64,000 nt of DNA from Streptomyces sp. SID12501. Its GTDB lineage: Bacteria > Actinomycetota > Actinomycetes > Streptomycetales > Streptomycetaceae. A program made the translations under genes and the position numbers. The stretch spans positions 62,001-126,000 of the forward strand of contig NZ_JAAGLU010000003.1 of NCBI RefSeq assembly GCF_010550245.1, written 5' to 3'. The stretch's first letter is position 1. Each line of letters starts with the position of its first letter. The notes beneath the pieces are model-generated. The model saw nothing but the letters and a program-made list of their open reading frames with translations. It made no database searches and was not told the DNA's origin. Positions 1 through 11,084 of this stretch are shown piece after piece.

Positions 1-674
1 AGTTCGTGTTCCTGGCGGGCGGTGCCGACCATGACCAGATGGAGCGCATGCGCGAGTACCTGTCCGCGCTGTGCCGCGGCTGGAACGTCCAGCAGGTCAA
101 GGAGATCGTCGCCGAGACACTGCACGACCTGATCGACCCGATCATCTACGACGAGGCGGCCTCCCTCATCGAGGAGCACCACACCGCCGGCCGTGACGTG
201 GTCATCGTGTCCACGTCGGGCGCGGAGGTGGTCGAGCCGATCGGCGAACTGCTCGGCGCGGACCGGGTGGTGGCCACACGCATGGTCGTCGGCGACGACG
301 GCTGCTTCACGGGCGAGGTGGAGTACTACGCGTACGGGCCCACCAAGGCCGAGGCGATCAAGGAACTGGCCAAGTCCGAGGGGTACGACCTCGCGCGCTG
401 CTACGCGTACAGCGACAGCGTCACCGACGTCCCCATGCTGTCGTCCGTGGGCCATCCGCACGCCGTGAACCCGGACCGCGCACTGCGCCGGGAAGCGATC
501 GCCCGCGGGTGGACGATCCTGGACTTCCACCGCCCGGTCAGGCTGAAGCAGCGCCTGCCCGCGCTCTCCGTACCGCCGCGTCCGGCCCTGGTGGCGGCCG
601 CCGCCATAGGCGCGGCGGCCGCCACGGCGGGTCTCGTCTGGTACGCGAGCAGGCGCCGCCCGACGGTCGTCTGA
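1..674 (+). CDS. HAD-superfamily hydrolase (SerB/HAD-IB type), 5' end outside window
   Basis: Open from the first base, so the start and the nucleophile motif DxDxT lie upstream of the window. What is visible is the HAD core: motif II as VVIVSTSGAEVVEPIG (residues about 68-83 of the visible part), then YAYSDSVTDVPMLSSVGHP, which is the motif III/IV metal-binding loop with the D...D pair, and a conserved AVNPDR...RGWTILDF end. A single hydrophobic segment near the C-terminus (VAAAAIGAAAATAGLVWY) followed by RRR suggests membrane anchoring facing the cytoplasm. The family dephosphorylates small phosphomonoesters; the substrate cannot be read from the sequence. Relatives in Streptomyces are annotated as differentiation-associated, from memory. 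Confidence 0.8.
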   Translation, partial: FVFLAGGADHDQMERMREYLSALCRGWNVQQVKEIVAETLHDLIDPIIYDEAASLIEEHHTAGRDVVIVSTSGAEVVEPIGELLGADRVVATRMVVGDDGCFTGEVEYYAYGPTKAEAIKELAKSEGYDLARCYAYSDSVTDVPMLSSVGHPHAVNPDRALRREAIARGWTILDFHRPVRLKQRLPALSVPPRPALVAAAAIGAAAATAGLVWYASRRRPTVV

Positions 675-870
675 GCCGCCCATCCCGCCCCACCCAGGGC
701 CATCCGGCACACCAGCGCCCGATTCACTCCCGTTTGAGGACAAAAGTAAAGAAGTGCAGTCAGGGCTTCCGCTTGCCCGGGTCCAGGAGTAGAAAGGACT
801 CAACGGCCCGCGAGACCAAGGACATCCGAAAGGATCACCCTAATAACGCATTTGGCCCCACGGACCTAGC

Positions 871-1035
871 ATGAGCACTGGGCACCCACGCGACGTCGAC
901 CCGTCGATTACGGGCCAGCCGCACCAGGTGACGGGCCTTGTTCCCGACCTGATGGGCAATACTCCGAGGACGCTTGGTAACCCGGGTGGACATGCTGGCG
1001 GCGGTACGAATCCTCGTACCGCCGCATCCCGTTGA
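871..1035 (+). CDS. small ORF, 54 aa, candidate
   Basis: ATG at 871 opens 54 codons that end in TGA exactly where an intrinsic terminator begins. The product starts MSTGHPRDVDPS and is rich in Gly, Pro, Thr and Asn, with no membrane segment. There is no Shine-Dalgarno close to the ATG, but an A/T-rich stretch (CTAATAAC at 840-847) lies about 25 bases upstream, so a leaderless or short-leader transcript is possible. Its last codons coincide with a perfect 12-bp hairpin (998-1025), so this may be a structured non-coding RNA rather than a peptide gene. I do not recognise the product. Confidence 0.35.
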   Translation: MSTGHPRDVDPSITGQPHQVTGLVPDLMGNTPRTLGNPGGHAGGGTNPRTAASR

Positions 1036-1058
1036 AGGCCCTCCGCGGAGGGCCTTTT
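998..1058 (+). terminator. tandem hairpins; second is an intrinsic terminator
   Basis: Two adjacent hairpins. The first pairs 998-1009 with 1014-1025 (12 bp perfect, loop ATCC). The second is the palindrome 1035-1056 (GGCCCTCCGCGGAGGGCC core) followed by a T run, a textbook rho-independent terminator. It separates the small upstream ORF or RNA from the convergent Fic-like gene and could stop transcription from both sides. Confidence 0.75.
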
Positions 1059-1080
1059 CGCTTCTCTTCGCCGCCTTTTT

Positions 1081-1905
1081 CTACGCCGCCCCGCGTTGCA
1101 GTGCCTCACACACGGCCACCGATTCACGCGCGCCGAGTTCGATCGCCCGGCCGCAGTGGGTGATCCACGCACCCATGCCCTCCGGAGTACCGGAGACATA
1201 GCCGTCGAGTGCCGCCAGATAGGCCGCGCGGCCCGGTTCGGCGTGGCCGACCTCGGCCGGGCACACGGACTTCGGGTCGAGGCCGCTGCCGACCAGGACG
1301 ATCCGCTCGGCCGCGCGCGCGACGAGGCCGTTGTGGGAGCCGAAGGGGCGCAGGGCGAGGAGTTCGCCGTGCACGACGGCGGCCGTGACCGGGGCGGGGG
1401 CCGAGCCTCCCGCGATGATCAGTTCCGCGAGTCCCTCCAGCCGTCCGGACACCTCGGCCGCGCTCGGCAGCGGCAGTTCGACCATCGGTTCGTCGACCGG
1501 CTCACCGTCCTGCCGCGGGCGCCCCACCTCGTCGCCCGTGCCCGCGGCGGCGACCAGATGCAGCCGGGCCAGCACGCGCAGCGGCGACTGGCGCCAGATG
1601 GACAGGAGTTGGCCCGCCTCCGCGGTCAGCCGGAGGGCCGCGCCGACGACCCGGGCCTCGTCGTCACCGCTGAAGTCGGTGCGCCGGCGTACCTCTTCGA
1701 GGGCCCAGTCGGCACCGGAGAGGGCCGCGGAACCTCGTGCACCGCGCAGTGCCGCCTCGCCGGTGATCTCGTTGCTGCGCCGCCGCATGATGCGATGCCC
1801 GTAGACCCGGTCCACGGCCTTGCGCACGGACTCCACGGTGTCGGCCACCCCGGGCAGCGACCCCAGGGCCGCGAGCGGGTCGGCGGTCGCGCCTGTCGTA
1901 CTCAT
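1081..1905 (-). CDS. degenerate Fic-domain protein
   Basis: 274 aa starting at ATG 1905 (MSTTGATADPLAALG); an in-frame start at 1974 would run into the upstream region of the divergent ATPase gene. The C-terminal half carries a Fic-like core: HGELLALRPFGSHNGLVARA occupies the position of the Fic signature HPFxxGNGRxxR. The catalytic His is Arg here and the final Arg spacing is altered, so AMP transfer looks unlikely. The N-terminal half is helical with several Arg-rich turns. Fic proteins AMPylate or otherwise modify hydroxyl side chains; this member probably keeps only the fold. Divergent from the gene at 2007, so a shared promoter region at 1906-2006 is expected. Confidence 0.65.
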   Translation of the reverse strand: MSTTGATADPLAALGSLPGVADTVESVRKAVDRVYGHRIMRRRSNEITGEAALRGARGSAALSGADWALEEVRRRTDFSGDDEARVVGAALRLTAEAGQLLSIWRQSPLRVLARLHLVAAAGTGDEVGRPRQDGEPVDEPMVELPLPSAAEVSGRLEGLAELIIAGGSAPAPVTAAVVHGELLALRPFGSHNGLVARAAERIVLVGSGLDPKSVCPAEVGHAEPGRAAYLAALDGYVSGTPEGMGAWITHCGRAIELGARESVAVCEALQRGAA

Positions 1906-2006
1906 GAGTACGACCCTACGCACTCCGCGAAGCCGACCCACGAAGGAGTGGACTTCCTCACGCCACCTGGACACCCATGGCGGTCACCCCACTACCGTTA
2001 GTGAAC

Positions 2007-2996
2007 ATGAAAATTGCTTTCGTCGGGAAGGGCGGCAGCGGCAAGACCACGCTGTCCTCCCTGTTCGTCCGCCATCTCGCGGCCTCCGGGGCGCCGGTCC
2101 TCGCCATCGACGCCGACATCAACCAGCACCTGGGCGCCGCACTCGGCCTCCACGACGCCGAAGCAGCCGCGATGCCCGCGATGGGCGAGCGGATGGAGCT
2201 GATCAAGGAGTACCTCCGCGGCACGAACCCCCGCATCGCCTGCGCCGACGCGATGATCAAGACGACACCATCCGGCGAGGGCTCACGGCTGCTGCGGATC
2301 CAGGAGACCAATCCGGTGTACGACGCCTGCGCGCGGCCGGTGGAACTCGACGGCGGCGCCGTCCGTTTGATGGTCACCGGCCCGTTCACCGAGGCCGATC
2401 TCGGAGTGGCCTGCTACCACTCCAAGACGGGAGCGGTGGAGCTGTGCCTGAACCATCTCGTCGACGGCCCGAGCGAGTATGTCGTCGTCGACATGACCGC
2501 GGGCTCCGACTCCTTCGCGTCCGGCCTGTTCACCCGCTTCGACATCACGTTCCTCGTCGCCGAACCGACCCGGAAGGGAGTCTCCGTCTATCGCCAGTAC
2601 AAGGAGTACGCCCAGGACTTCGGGGTCGCCCTGAAGGTCGTCGGCAACAAGGTGCAGGGGCAGGACGACCTCGACTTCCTCCGCGCCGAGGTCGGGGACG
2701 ATCTCCTGGAAACGGTCGGGCACTCGGACTGGGTGCGCGCCCTGGAGAAGGGCCGGTCCTCCAGGTTCGAGTTCCTGGAGGACACCAACCGCCGTTCCCT
2801 GCGCCGGCTGCACACGGCCGTCGACGCCACGTACGAGCTGCGCGACTGGGAGCGCTACACACACCAGATGGTCCACTTCCACCTGAAGAACGCCCACTCC
2901 TGGGCCAATGCCCGCACCGGGGTCGACCTGGCGGCCCAGGTCGACCCCGGCTTCGTACTGCGTGAGGAGCTGGCGGCAACTACAGCGCCCCGATAG
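2007..2996 (+). CDS. MinD/CooC-like P-loop ATPase
   Basis: 329 aa from ATG 2007; a GTG two codons earlier and an ATG at 1977 are also in frame but the homologous N-terminus begins MKIAFVGKGGSGKTT, which is the deviant Walker A (KGGxGKTT) of the SIMIBI class. Switch and Walker B-like segments are visible at ASGAPVLAIDADINQHLG and YVVVDMTAGSDSFASG. Such proteins act as ATP-driven switches in metal-centre insertion (CooC) or positioning (MinD/ParA); the partner is not evident from the neighbours. Single gene, followed by a hairpin over the stop codon. Confidence 0.8.
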   Translation: MKIAFVGKGGSGKTTLSSLFVRHLAASGAPVLAIDADINQHLGAALGLHDAEAAAMPAMGERMELIKEYLRGTNPRIACADAMIKTTPSGEGSRLLRIQETNPVYDACARPVELDGGAVRLMVTGPFTEADLGVACYHSKTGAVELCLNHLVDGPSEYVVVDMTAGSDSFASGLFTRFDITFLVAEPTRKGVSVYRQYKEYAQDFGVALKVVGNKVQGQDDLDFLRAEVGDDLLETVGHSDWVRALEKGRSSRFEFLEDTNRRSLRRLHTAVDATYELRDWERYTHQMVHFHLKNAHSWANARTGVDLAAQVDPGFVLREELAATTAPR

Positions 2997-3002
2997 GGGC
3001 GC
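2985..3002 (+). terminator. stop-codon hairpin of the ATPase gene
   Basis: GCGCCCC (2985-2991) pairs with GGGGCGC (2996-3002) across a GATA loop that contains the TAG stop. The sequence just after (GGGGAACTGCGCGACCAGCC) resembles a GC-rich repeat that, from memory, recurs after many Streptomyces genes. There is no T run. It lies between two convergent genes. Confidence 0.5.
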
Positions 3003-3090
3003 GGGGAACTGCGCGACCAGCCCCCACCCACCCGCACTCGACGAACCGCCCCGAACGCCGCGCCCAGAACGACCCGCACCCGGCGGAGCG

Positions 3091-4368
3091 CTACCGCTTG
3101 GCCGCCGGAGCCCCCGGTACCCCCTTGGGCGCCGGCGCCGGGCGCCCCGCCAGGAAGGTCTTCCAGCCCTCCTTCGGAGCCTCACCGACCCCGAGCGTGC
3201 GCATCTTCGCCAGCGTCTGCGGATCCTGCACGTCCAACCAGTCGGCCAGCTGCCGGAAGGAGACGCACCGGACGTCGGCCTTCGTGCAGACGCGTTCGAT
3301 GACCTCCTCGACGGCACGCATATAGACGCCGCCGTTCCAGGACTCGAAGTGGTTACCGATGAGCAGGGGCGCGCGGTTGCCGTCGTGGGCGCGCTCGAAG
3401 CCCTTGAGGAGGCCGTCGCGGAACTGGTCGCCCCAGTACTCGTGCCGGCTCTCGTCGCCCGCACGCGCACCGGACTGGTTCATGTAGAAGTTGTAGTCCA
3501 TGGTCAGCGTCTCGAAGCTGCGGCCGGGGACCGGGACGAGCTGCATGGACAGGTCCCACAGGCCCTGCTTCTTCGCGGGCCAGACCTGGTCGTTGACACC
3601 GCTCGTGTCATAGCGGAAGCCCAGTTCGCGGGCCGCGCTCATGAAGTTCTTCTGCCCTTCCAGGCAGGGCGTACGGCCGCCTACGAGTTCCTTCTCGTAG
3701 TCGAAGGGCAGCGGGGACGCCTTCTTCATGCCCGTGGTGGTCTTCCAGGACTTCACGAAACGTTTCGCCTGGGCGATCTCGTCCTTCCAGTCCTCCACCG
3801 ACCACTCGCCGACCCCGCCCCCGCTGCCGCAGAAGTGGCCGTTGAAGTGGGTGCCGATCTCGCCGCCCTCCAGCCAGGCGAGCCGCAGCTGCTTCACGGT
3901 GTCGGCGATGCCCTGCTCGTCGTTGAAGCCGATGTCGGAGCTGCCCGGCGAGTGCTGAGGCGGCTCGTAGAGGTCGCGCTTGTCCTCCGGGAGCATGTAC
4001 ACGCCGCTCAGGAAGTACGTCATCGTCGCCTTGTTGGCCTTGGCCACCTTGCGGAAGCGGGAGAACAGCCGCTGACTGTCCTCACCCGCGCCGTCCCAGG
4101 AGAAGACGACGAACTGGGGCGGCTTCTGGCCGGGCTTGAGGCGTTCGGGCCTGGGCTGGTAGGGCTGGGCTCCGGTGTACGCGGTGGAGCCGTCGCCGAT
4201 CAGCCGGACCGCGCTCTTGGGCGCCGGGGCCGGCGCCGCCTTCTTCGCGCCGTGCGCGCCTTCCTTCGCACCGGAGGAGCCGGTGGTTCCCGCTCCGCAG
4301 CCGGCGAGTGACGCGGCACAGGCCGCGACGGCCACGACGCCCGCGGCGATCTTCTTGGTGACGGCCAT
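3091..4368 (-). CDS. secreted lipoprotein with polysaccharide-deacetylase-like fold
   Basis: 425 aa with a lipoprotein signal: basic MAVTKK, hydrophobic stretch and lipobox SLAGC around residue 24, so it should be anchored outside the membrane. After a Pro/Ala/Lys-rich linker, QFVVFSWDGAGED starts a NodB-type deacetylase domain; GEIGTHFNGHFC supplies the metal-binding HxxxH motif. The usual TFDDG nucleophile region is altered to FSWDGAGE, so whether it removes acetyl groups is uncertain. The C-terminal half (YMRAVEEVIER, CVSFRQLADWLD) continues the TIM-like barrel. It stands alone, divergent from the SulP gene. Confidence 0.75.
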   Translation of the reverse strand: MAVTKKIAAGVVAVAACAASLAGCGAGTTGSSGAKEGAHGAKKAAPAPAPKSAVRLIGDGSTAYTGAQPYQPRPERLKPGQKPPQFVVFSWDGAGEDSQRLFSRFRKVAKANKATMTYFLSGVYMLPEDKRDLYEPPQHSPGSSDIGFNDEQGIADTVKQLRLAWLEGGEIGTHFNGHFCGSGGGVGEWSVEDWKDEIAQAKRFVKSWKTTTGMKKASPLPFDYEKELVGGRTPCLEGQKNFMSAARELGFRYDTSGVNDQVWPAKKQGLWDLSMQLVPVPGRSFETLTMDYNFYMNQSGARAGDESRHEYWGDQFRDGLLKGFERAHDGNRAPLLIGNHFESWNGGVYMRAVEEVIERVCTKADVRCVSFRQLADWLDVQDPQTLAKMRTLGVGEAPKEGWKTFLAGRPAPAPKGVPGAPAAKR

Positions 4369-4675
4369 GTCCGCCCACCTCTTCCTTGGTTCGGGCCGGC
4401 GCTTTCGGGCGCGGCGCCGTCAAGGTCACACGAAGACCAAGAAGGAATTAGTACGACAAGCCGATCAAAAGTTCAGTTCACTCACCAGAGTGATCTATTA
4501 ACCCATTTGCCCCGAAAATACATACACGTACTTTACTGTGCATTACGATCCATTTACCGAGCGTTGAAAATCCCGCCGCTTGCACGCCGTGACCCACGGC
4601 CGCGACCCGACCCCCCGCCATCGACGGGGGGACCACCTGTTCCGCGACCGCGCTGCCCCGGAGGAGACGGGAAAC
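4369..4675. promoter_or_regulatory. divergent intergenic region, AT-rich core with small inverted repeat
   Basis: About 300 bases between two divergent genes with no convincing ORF. The 4440-4570 part is clearly richer in A/T than its surroundings and contains the inverted repeat TCACTC-ACCA-GAGTGA (4478-4493). Promoters for the lipoprotein gene and for the SulP-carbonic anhydrase gene are expected here; I cannot assign -10/-35 boxes with confidence. Confidence 0.4.
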
Positions 4676-7159
4676 ATGTCTGCCTGCGTCCCCACTCGCG
4701 CCCCCGAACCGACTCGGACGGAGCGCATGCACCAGCCCCACAGCCCCCCACCGTCACCGCCACCGCCGACCCCGCCCCGCCGCCTCCGTATCGCGGGCGC
4801 CGATGTGTCGGCCTCGATCTCGGTCTTCCTGATCGCCCTGCCCCTCTCCCTGGGCATCGCCCTCGCCACCGGCGCCCCGCTCCAGGCCGGACTGGTCGCC
4901 GCCGCCGTCGGCGGACTCGTCGCCGGACGGCTCGGCGGCTCCCCGCTACAGGTCAGCGGCCCCGCCGCCGGGCTCACCGTCGTCACCGCCGAACTCATCC
5001 AACGGTACGGATGGCGTACGACCTGCGCCATCACCGTCCTCGCCGGGCTCGCCCAACTCGGCCTCGGCTGCCTGCGCGTGGCCCGCACGGCACTCGCCGT
5101 CAGCCCCGCCGTCGTCCACGGCATGCTCGCCGGGATCGGCGTGACCATCGCCGTCGCCCAGCTGCACATCGTCCTCGGGGGTACGCCGGAGAGCTCGGTC
5201 CTCGACAACGTCCGCGCACTGCCCGCCCAGTTGGCCGGCCTGCAGCCCGCTGCCGTGTCGATGAGTGTGCTGACCCTGACCCTGCTGCTGACCTGGCCGC
5301 GGCTTCCCGGCCGGGCGGGGAGCGTGCTGCGCAAGGTGCCGGCCGCACTCGTCGCCGTCAGCGGCGCCACACTCACCGCCTCGCTCGCCGGGCTGACCCT
5401 GCCCAAGGTCGACCTGCCGTCCTGGCGCAGCCACGCGCTGGCCGGGCTGCCCGAAGGGCCCGTGCTCGGCGTCGCCGCCGCCGTGCTCACCGTCACGCTG
5501 GTGTGCAGCGTGCAGTCGCTGCTCGGCGCGGTCGCCGTGGACAAACTGGTGGCCTCCCGCCCCGACCTGCTGGCCGGAGGGGCCGGGCGGCCGGGAGCCT
5601 CGGCCCGCGTCGGCCGCTCCGACCTGAACCGTGAACTGCTCGGCCAGGGCGCCGCCAACGTCGTGTCCGGGGTGCTCGGCGGACTGCCGGTCGCGGGTGT
5701 GGCCGTGCGGAGTTCGGCGAATGTGCAAGCCGGTGCCGTGAGCCGGAACTCCACGATGCTGCACGGCGTTTTCGTAGTAGTCGCCGCGCTGCTGATGGTT
5801 CCGATCCTGGAGCTGATCCCGCTCGCCTCACTCGCCGCCCTGGTGATGGCCGTCGGCATCCAGATGGTGTCCCTGAACCACATTCGCACGGTGACCCGCC
5901 ACCGCGAGGTTTTGGTCTACGTGGTGACGACCCTGGGCGTCGTCGTCTTCGGCGTCCTCGAAGGAGTGCTGTTGGGCGTCGCGGTCGCCGTCGCCGTCGC
6001 CCTCAACCGCCTCGCCCGTACCCGGATCACCTATGAAGTGAGAAACGACGAGACCGAGACAGGGGGAATCCATTACGTACACGTCCGAGGACAGTTGACG
6101 TTCCTCGCGGTGCCCCGGCTCAGCCGCACCCTGCACCTCGTACCCCCGGGGGCCCACGCCGTCGTGGAGTTGGACGGCTCGTTCATGGACCACGCGGCGT
6201 ACGAATCCCTGCACCACTGGCAGAACACGCACACCGCGCAGGGCGGCACCGTCGAGGTGACCGGCCGGGCGGGGACACGTATCGCCGAGCCCGCCGACGC
6301 CTCCGACTGCCGTTGCCGGCCCTGGACACCCTGGCGCAACCACCAGTGCGAGGGCCCGGAGTCCGGACCGGGGCGCGGGGAGACGGCGGACAGGTTCGGC
6401 GGGGAGAGCGGGTGGACCGGTTCCTTCGGCTCGCCCGACCCGGCAGGCCCGGCCGACTCCGCGGGATCGTCCGGTGCCGTCGAGCCGAGCGGGCAGCAAC
6501 TGGCGCGCGGTATCAGCGCGTTCCAGCGGAACACCGCGCCGCTGGTGCGCGGGGAGCTGGCCAGGCTGGCGCGTGAGGGGCAGCAGCCCTCACAGCTGTT
6601 CCTGACGTGTGCCGACTCGCGCCTCGTCACGTCGATGATCACCTCCAGTGGTCCCGGCGACCTGTTCGTCGTACGGAACGTCGGCAACCTGGTGCCGCGG
6701 CCCGGCGAGCAGAGCGGGGACGACTCGGTGGCGGCGGCGATCGAGTACGCGGTGGACGTGCTGAAGGTGCGGTCCATCACGCTGTGCGGGCACTCCGGGT
6801 GCGGGGCCATGCAGGCGCTGCTGAACATGGAGCCCGACGGGGCGCAGACGCCGCTGAGGCGGTGGCTGCGGCACGGGCTGCCGAGTCTGGAGCGGATGGC
6901 CGCGACGGACCGGCCCTGGACGCGGCTCGCCGGGCGGGCGCCCGCAGACGCGGTCGAGCAGCTCTGCCTGACCAATGTGGTCCAGCAGTTGGAGCACCTG
7001 AGGGCGCACGAGTCGGTGGCGCGGGCGCTGCGGGAGGGCGCGCTCGATCTGCACGGGATGTATTTCCACGTGGGTGAGGCGCAGGCGTATCTGCTCACCG
7101 GGGCGGTGGGCGGGGACGAGGTGTTCGATCATGTGCGGGCGGCCGGACTGCCCGCCTGA
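4676..7159 (+). CDS. SulP family anion permease fused to beta-carbonic anhydrase
   Basis: 827 aa from ATG 4676, chosen because GGAGGAG sits 9 bases upstream. Residues about 30-440 are a multi-spanning SulP transporter (DVSASISVFLIALPLSLGIA, then GGSPLQVSGPAAGLTV). Residues about 450-535 form a STAS-like region (VHVRGQLTFLAVPRL). After a Gly/Ser-rich linker, a beta-carbonic anhydrase follows with zinc ligands in FLTCADSRL (about 643-651) and LCGHSGCGAM. The domain order SulP-STAS-CA is known in bacteria and suggests bicarbonate uptake coupled to CO2/bicarbonate conversion, although the transported anion is an inference. No partner gene in the same direction until acs, which has its own leader. 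Confidence 0.92.
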   Translation: MSACVPTRAPEPTRTERMHQPHSPPPSPPPPTPPRRLRIAGADVSASISVFLIALPLSLGIALATGAPLQAGLVAAAVGGLVAGRLGGSPLQVSGPAAGLTVVTAELIQRYGWRTTCAITVLAGLAQLGLGCLRVARTALAVSPAVVHGMLAGIGVTIAVAQLHIVLGGTPESSVLDNVRALPAQLAGLQPAAVSMSVLTLTLLLTWPRLPGRAGSVLRKVPAALVAVSGATLTASLAGLTLPKVDLPSWRSHALAGLPEGPVLGVAAAVLTVTLVCSVQSLLGAVAVDKLVASRPDLLAGGAGRPGASARVGRSDLNRELLGQGAANVVSGVLGGLPVAGVAVRSSANVQAGAVSRNSTMLHGVFVVVAALLMVPILELIPLASLAALVMAVGIQMVSLNHIRTVTRHREVLVYVVTTLGVVVFGVLEGVLLGVAVAVAVALNRLARTRITYEVRNDETETGGIHYVHVRGQLTFLAVPRLSRTLHLVPPGAHAVVELDGSFMDHAAYESLHHWQNTHTAQGGTVEVTGRAGTRIAEPADASDCRCRPWTPWRNHQCEGPESGPGRGETADRFGGESGWTGSFGSPDPAGPADSAGSSGAVEPSGQQLARGISAFQRNTAPLVRGELARLAREGQQPSQLFLTCADSRLVTSMITSSGPGDLFVVRNVGNLVPRPGEQSGDDSVAAAIEYAVDVLKVRSITLCGHSGCGAMQALLNMEPDGAQTPLRRWLRHGLPSLERMAATDRPWTRLAGRAPADAVEQLCLTNVVQQLEHLRAHESVARALREGALDLHGMYFHVGEAQAYLLTGAVGGDEVFDHVRAAGLPA

Positions 7160-7363
7160 CGGGGAGGGGTGAACCGGGCGACCATCACGTACGTGACCTT
7201 GGCTGTGCCCCTCGCGAAGAGGGGCACCGACGGAGGAGACCTGAGAAGGACTCAAAGGTCTAAACCAATTTTCCGTCGGCCCTTGTCAGCGGACCCCCCG
7301 GTCTGATGAGCTGTGGCCTGGGACACAACGGCCGCCCCGGCAAAGCACCGCAAGGGAGATGTC

Positions 7364-9319
<1,956 letters not shown>

Positions 9320-9523
9320 AAGAGGACCGGAAGAGGACCAGAGACCGACAAGAGGTCGACGAGAGATCTGCGAGAGGGGTTCCTCTGGGCGGCGCATCCC
9401 GCGCACCTTGGGTAGGCTAAAGATCGCGTCAAAAACGCGACAGGATCCGCGAGGATCGCCAAGGTGCGCCGGGAAGTCTGGTCGGCATGCGTTCCGTGCT
9501 GCCCACCGACCGGAGGACTCCCC

Positions 9524-10975
9524 GTGGCCGCCCCCCGTACCGCCAGCCGCAAGCTCCTCGGACGGCTCTCGCTGCCCGAGCGGACGTACGTCGCGGACGC
9601 CCTGCGGACCGAGACCGTCGGCGGGGTGCTGCTGCTCGTCGCCGCGATCACCGCACTGATCTGGGCGAACACCCCGATCAAGGACAGCTACGAGGCAGTC
9701 CTCGGCTTCCACGTCGGGCCCGCCGCCCTCGGGCTCGACCTCTCCCTCCAGCACTGGGCCGCCGACGGACTGCTCGCGGTCTTCTTCTTCGTCGCCGGCA
9801 TCGAACTCAAGCGCGAACTCGTCGCCGGTGATCTGCGTGACCCGAGGGCCGCCGTACTGCCCGTCGTCGCCGCCCTGTGCGGCATGGCCGTACCGGCGCT
9901 CGTCTACACCCTCACCAACGTCACCGGCGGCGGTTCGCTCGCCGGCTGGGCAGTGCCCACGGCCACCGACATCGCCTTCGCGCTCGCCGTGCTCGCCGTC
10001 ATCGGTACGTCCCTGCCGAGCGCCCTGCGCGCGTTCCTGCTGACGCTCGCCGTCGTGGACGACCTCTTCGCCATCCTGATCATCGCGGTCTTCTTCACCG
10101 ACGACCTGAACTTCGCCGCGCTCGGCGGTGCGATCGTCGGCCTCGTCGTCTTCTGGCTGCTGCTGCGCAAGGGCGTACGCGGGTGGTACGTGTACGTCCC
10201 GCTCGCGCTGGTCATCTGGGGGCTGATGTACAACAGCGGCATCCACGCCACCATCGCCGGTGTCTCGATGGGCCTGATGCTGCGGTGCACGACCCGGACC
10301 GAGAACGGGGAGAAGCACTCGCCCGGCGAGCACGTCGAGCATCTGGTGCGCCCCTTGTCCGCCGGGCTCGCCGTGCCGCTGTTCGCCCTGTTCAGTGCGG
10401 GTGTCTCGGTGTCCGGCGGGGTGCTGGGAGACGTGTTCACGCAGCCCGAGACGCTCGGGGTCGTGCTCGGGCTCGTCATCGGGAAGACACTCGGGATCTT
10501 CTGCGGGACCTGGCTGACGGCACGTTTCACCCGCGCCTCGCTCAGCGACGACCTCGCCTGGGCCGACGTCTTCGCCGTCGCCTCGCTCGCCGGGATCGGG
10601 TTCACCGTCTCGCTGCTGATCGGTGAACTCGCGTTCGACGGCGACCCCGCGCTCACCGACGGGGTCAAGGCCGCCGTCCTGTCCGGCTCGCTCATCGCCG
10701 CGACCGCCGCGACCGTACTGCTGAAGATGCGAAACGCCAGGTACCGCAAGCTCTGGGAGGCGGAGGAACGCGACGACGACCTCGACGGCATCCCCGACAT
10801 CTACGAGGAGCACGATCCGGCGTACCACCTGCGCATGGCCGACATCCACGAGGGGAAGGCGGCGGAACACCGACGCATCGCCGGGCTCAAGGCCGCCGAA
10901 CTGGAGGCCGCCGAGCGGGACCGGCTTGCCGAAGTGGTGGGCGGGGCGGGCGACGAGGGTGACGGTCCGGCATGA
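9524..10975 (+). CDS. nhaA: Na+/H+ antiporter NhaA
   Basis: 483 aa from GTG 9524, supported by CGGAGGA seven bases upstream. Multi-spanning membrane protein with NhaA landmarks: AVFFFVAGIELKREL, the signature PTATDIAFALAV and VVDDLFAILIIAVFF (the Asp pair of the ion path). It exchanges sodium for protons and serves pH and salt homeostasis. Beyond the last membrane helix is a hydrophilic, strongly charged cytoplasmic extension of about 80 residues (RYRKLWEAEERDDDLDG onward), longer than in E. coli NhaA. Probably monocistronic or with the short membrane gene downstream. Confidence 0.95.
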   Translation: MAAPRTASRKLLGRLSLPERTYVADALRTETVGGVLLLVAAITALIWANTPIKDSYEAVLGFHVGPAALGLDLSLQHWAADGLLAVFFFVAGIELKRELVAGDLRDPRAAVLPVVAALCGMAVPALVYTLTNVTGGGSLAGWAVPTATDIAFALAVLAVIGTSLPSALRAFLLTLAVVDDLFAILIIAVFFTDDLNFAALGGAIVGLVVFWLLLRKGVRGWYVYVPLALVIWGLMYNSGIHATIAGVSMGLMLRCTTRTENGEKHSPGEHVEHLVRPLSAGLAVPLFALFSAGVSVSGGVLGDVFTQPETLGVVLGLVIGKTLGIFCGTWLTARFTRASLSDDLAWADVFAVASLAGIGFTVSLLIGELAFDGDPALTDGVKAAVLSGSLIAATAATVLLKMRNARYRKLWEAEERDDDLDGIPDIYEEHDPAYHLRMADIHEGKAAEHRRIAGLKAAELEAAERDRLAEVVGGAGDEGDGPA

Positions 10976-11084
10976 TCTGACACGTAGACGTCAGACATGC
11001 GGCCGGACACCCGGTCAGGTGCGTACGCCCGGCGCGTACGTTCAGGCATCCGAGCAGGACGACCAACACAACAGGGAGATCTCG

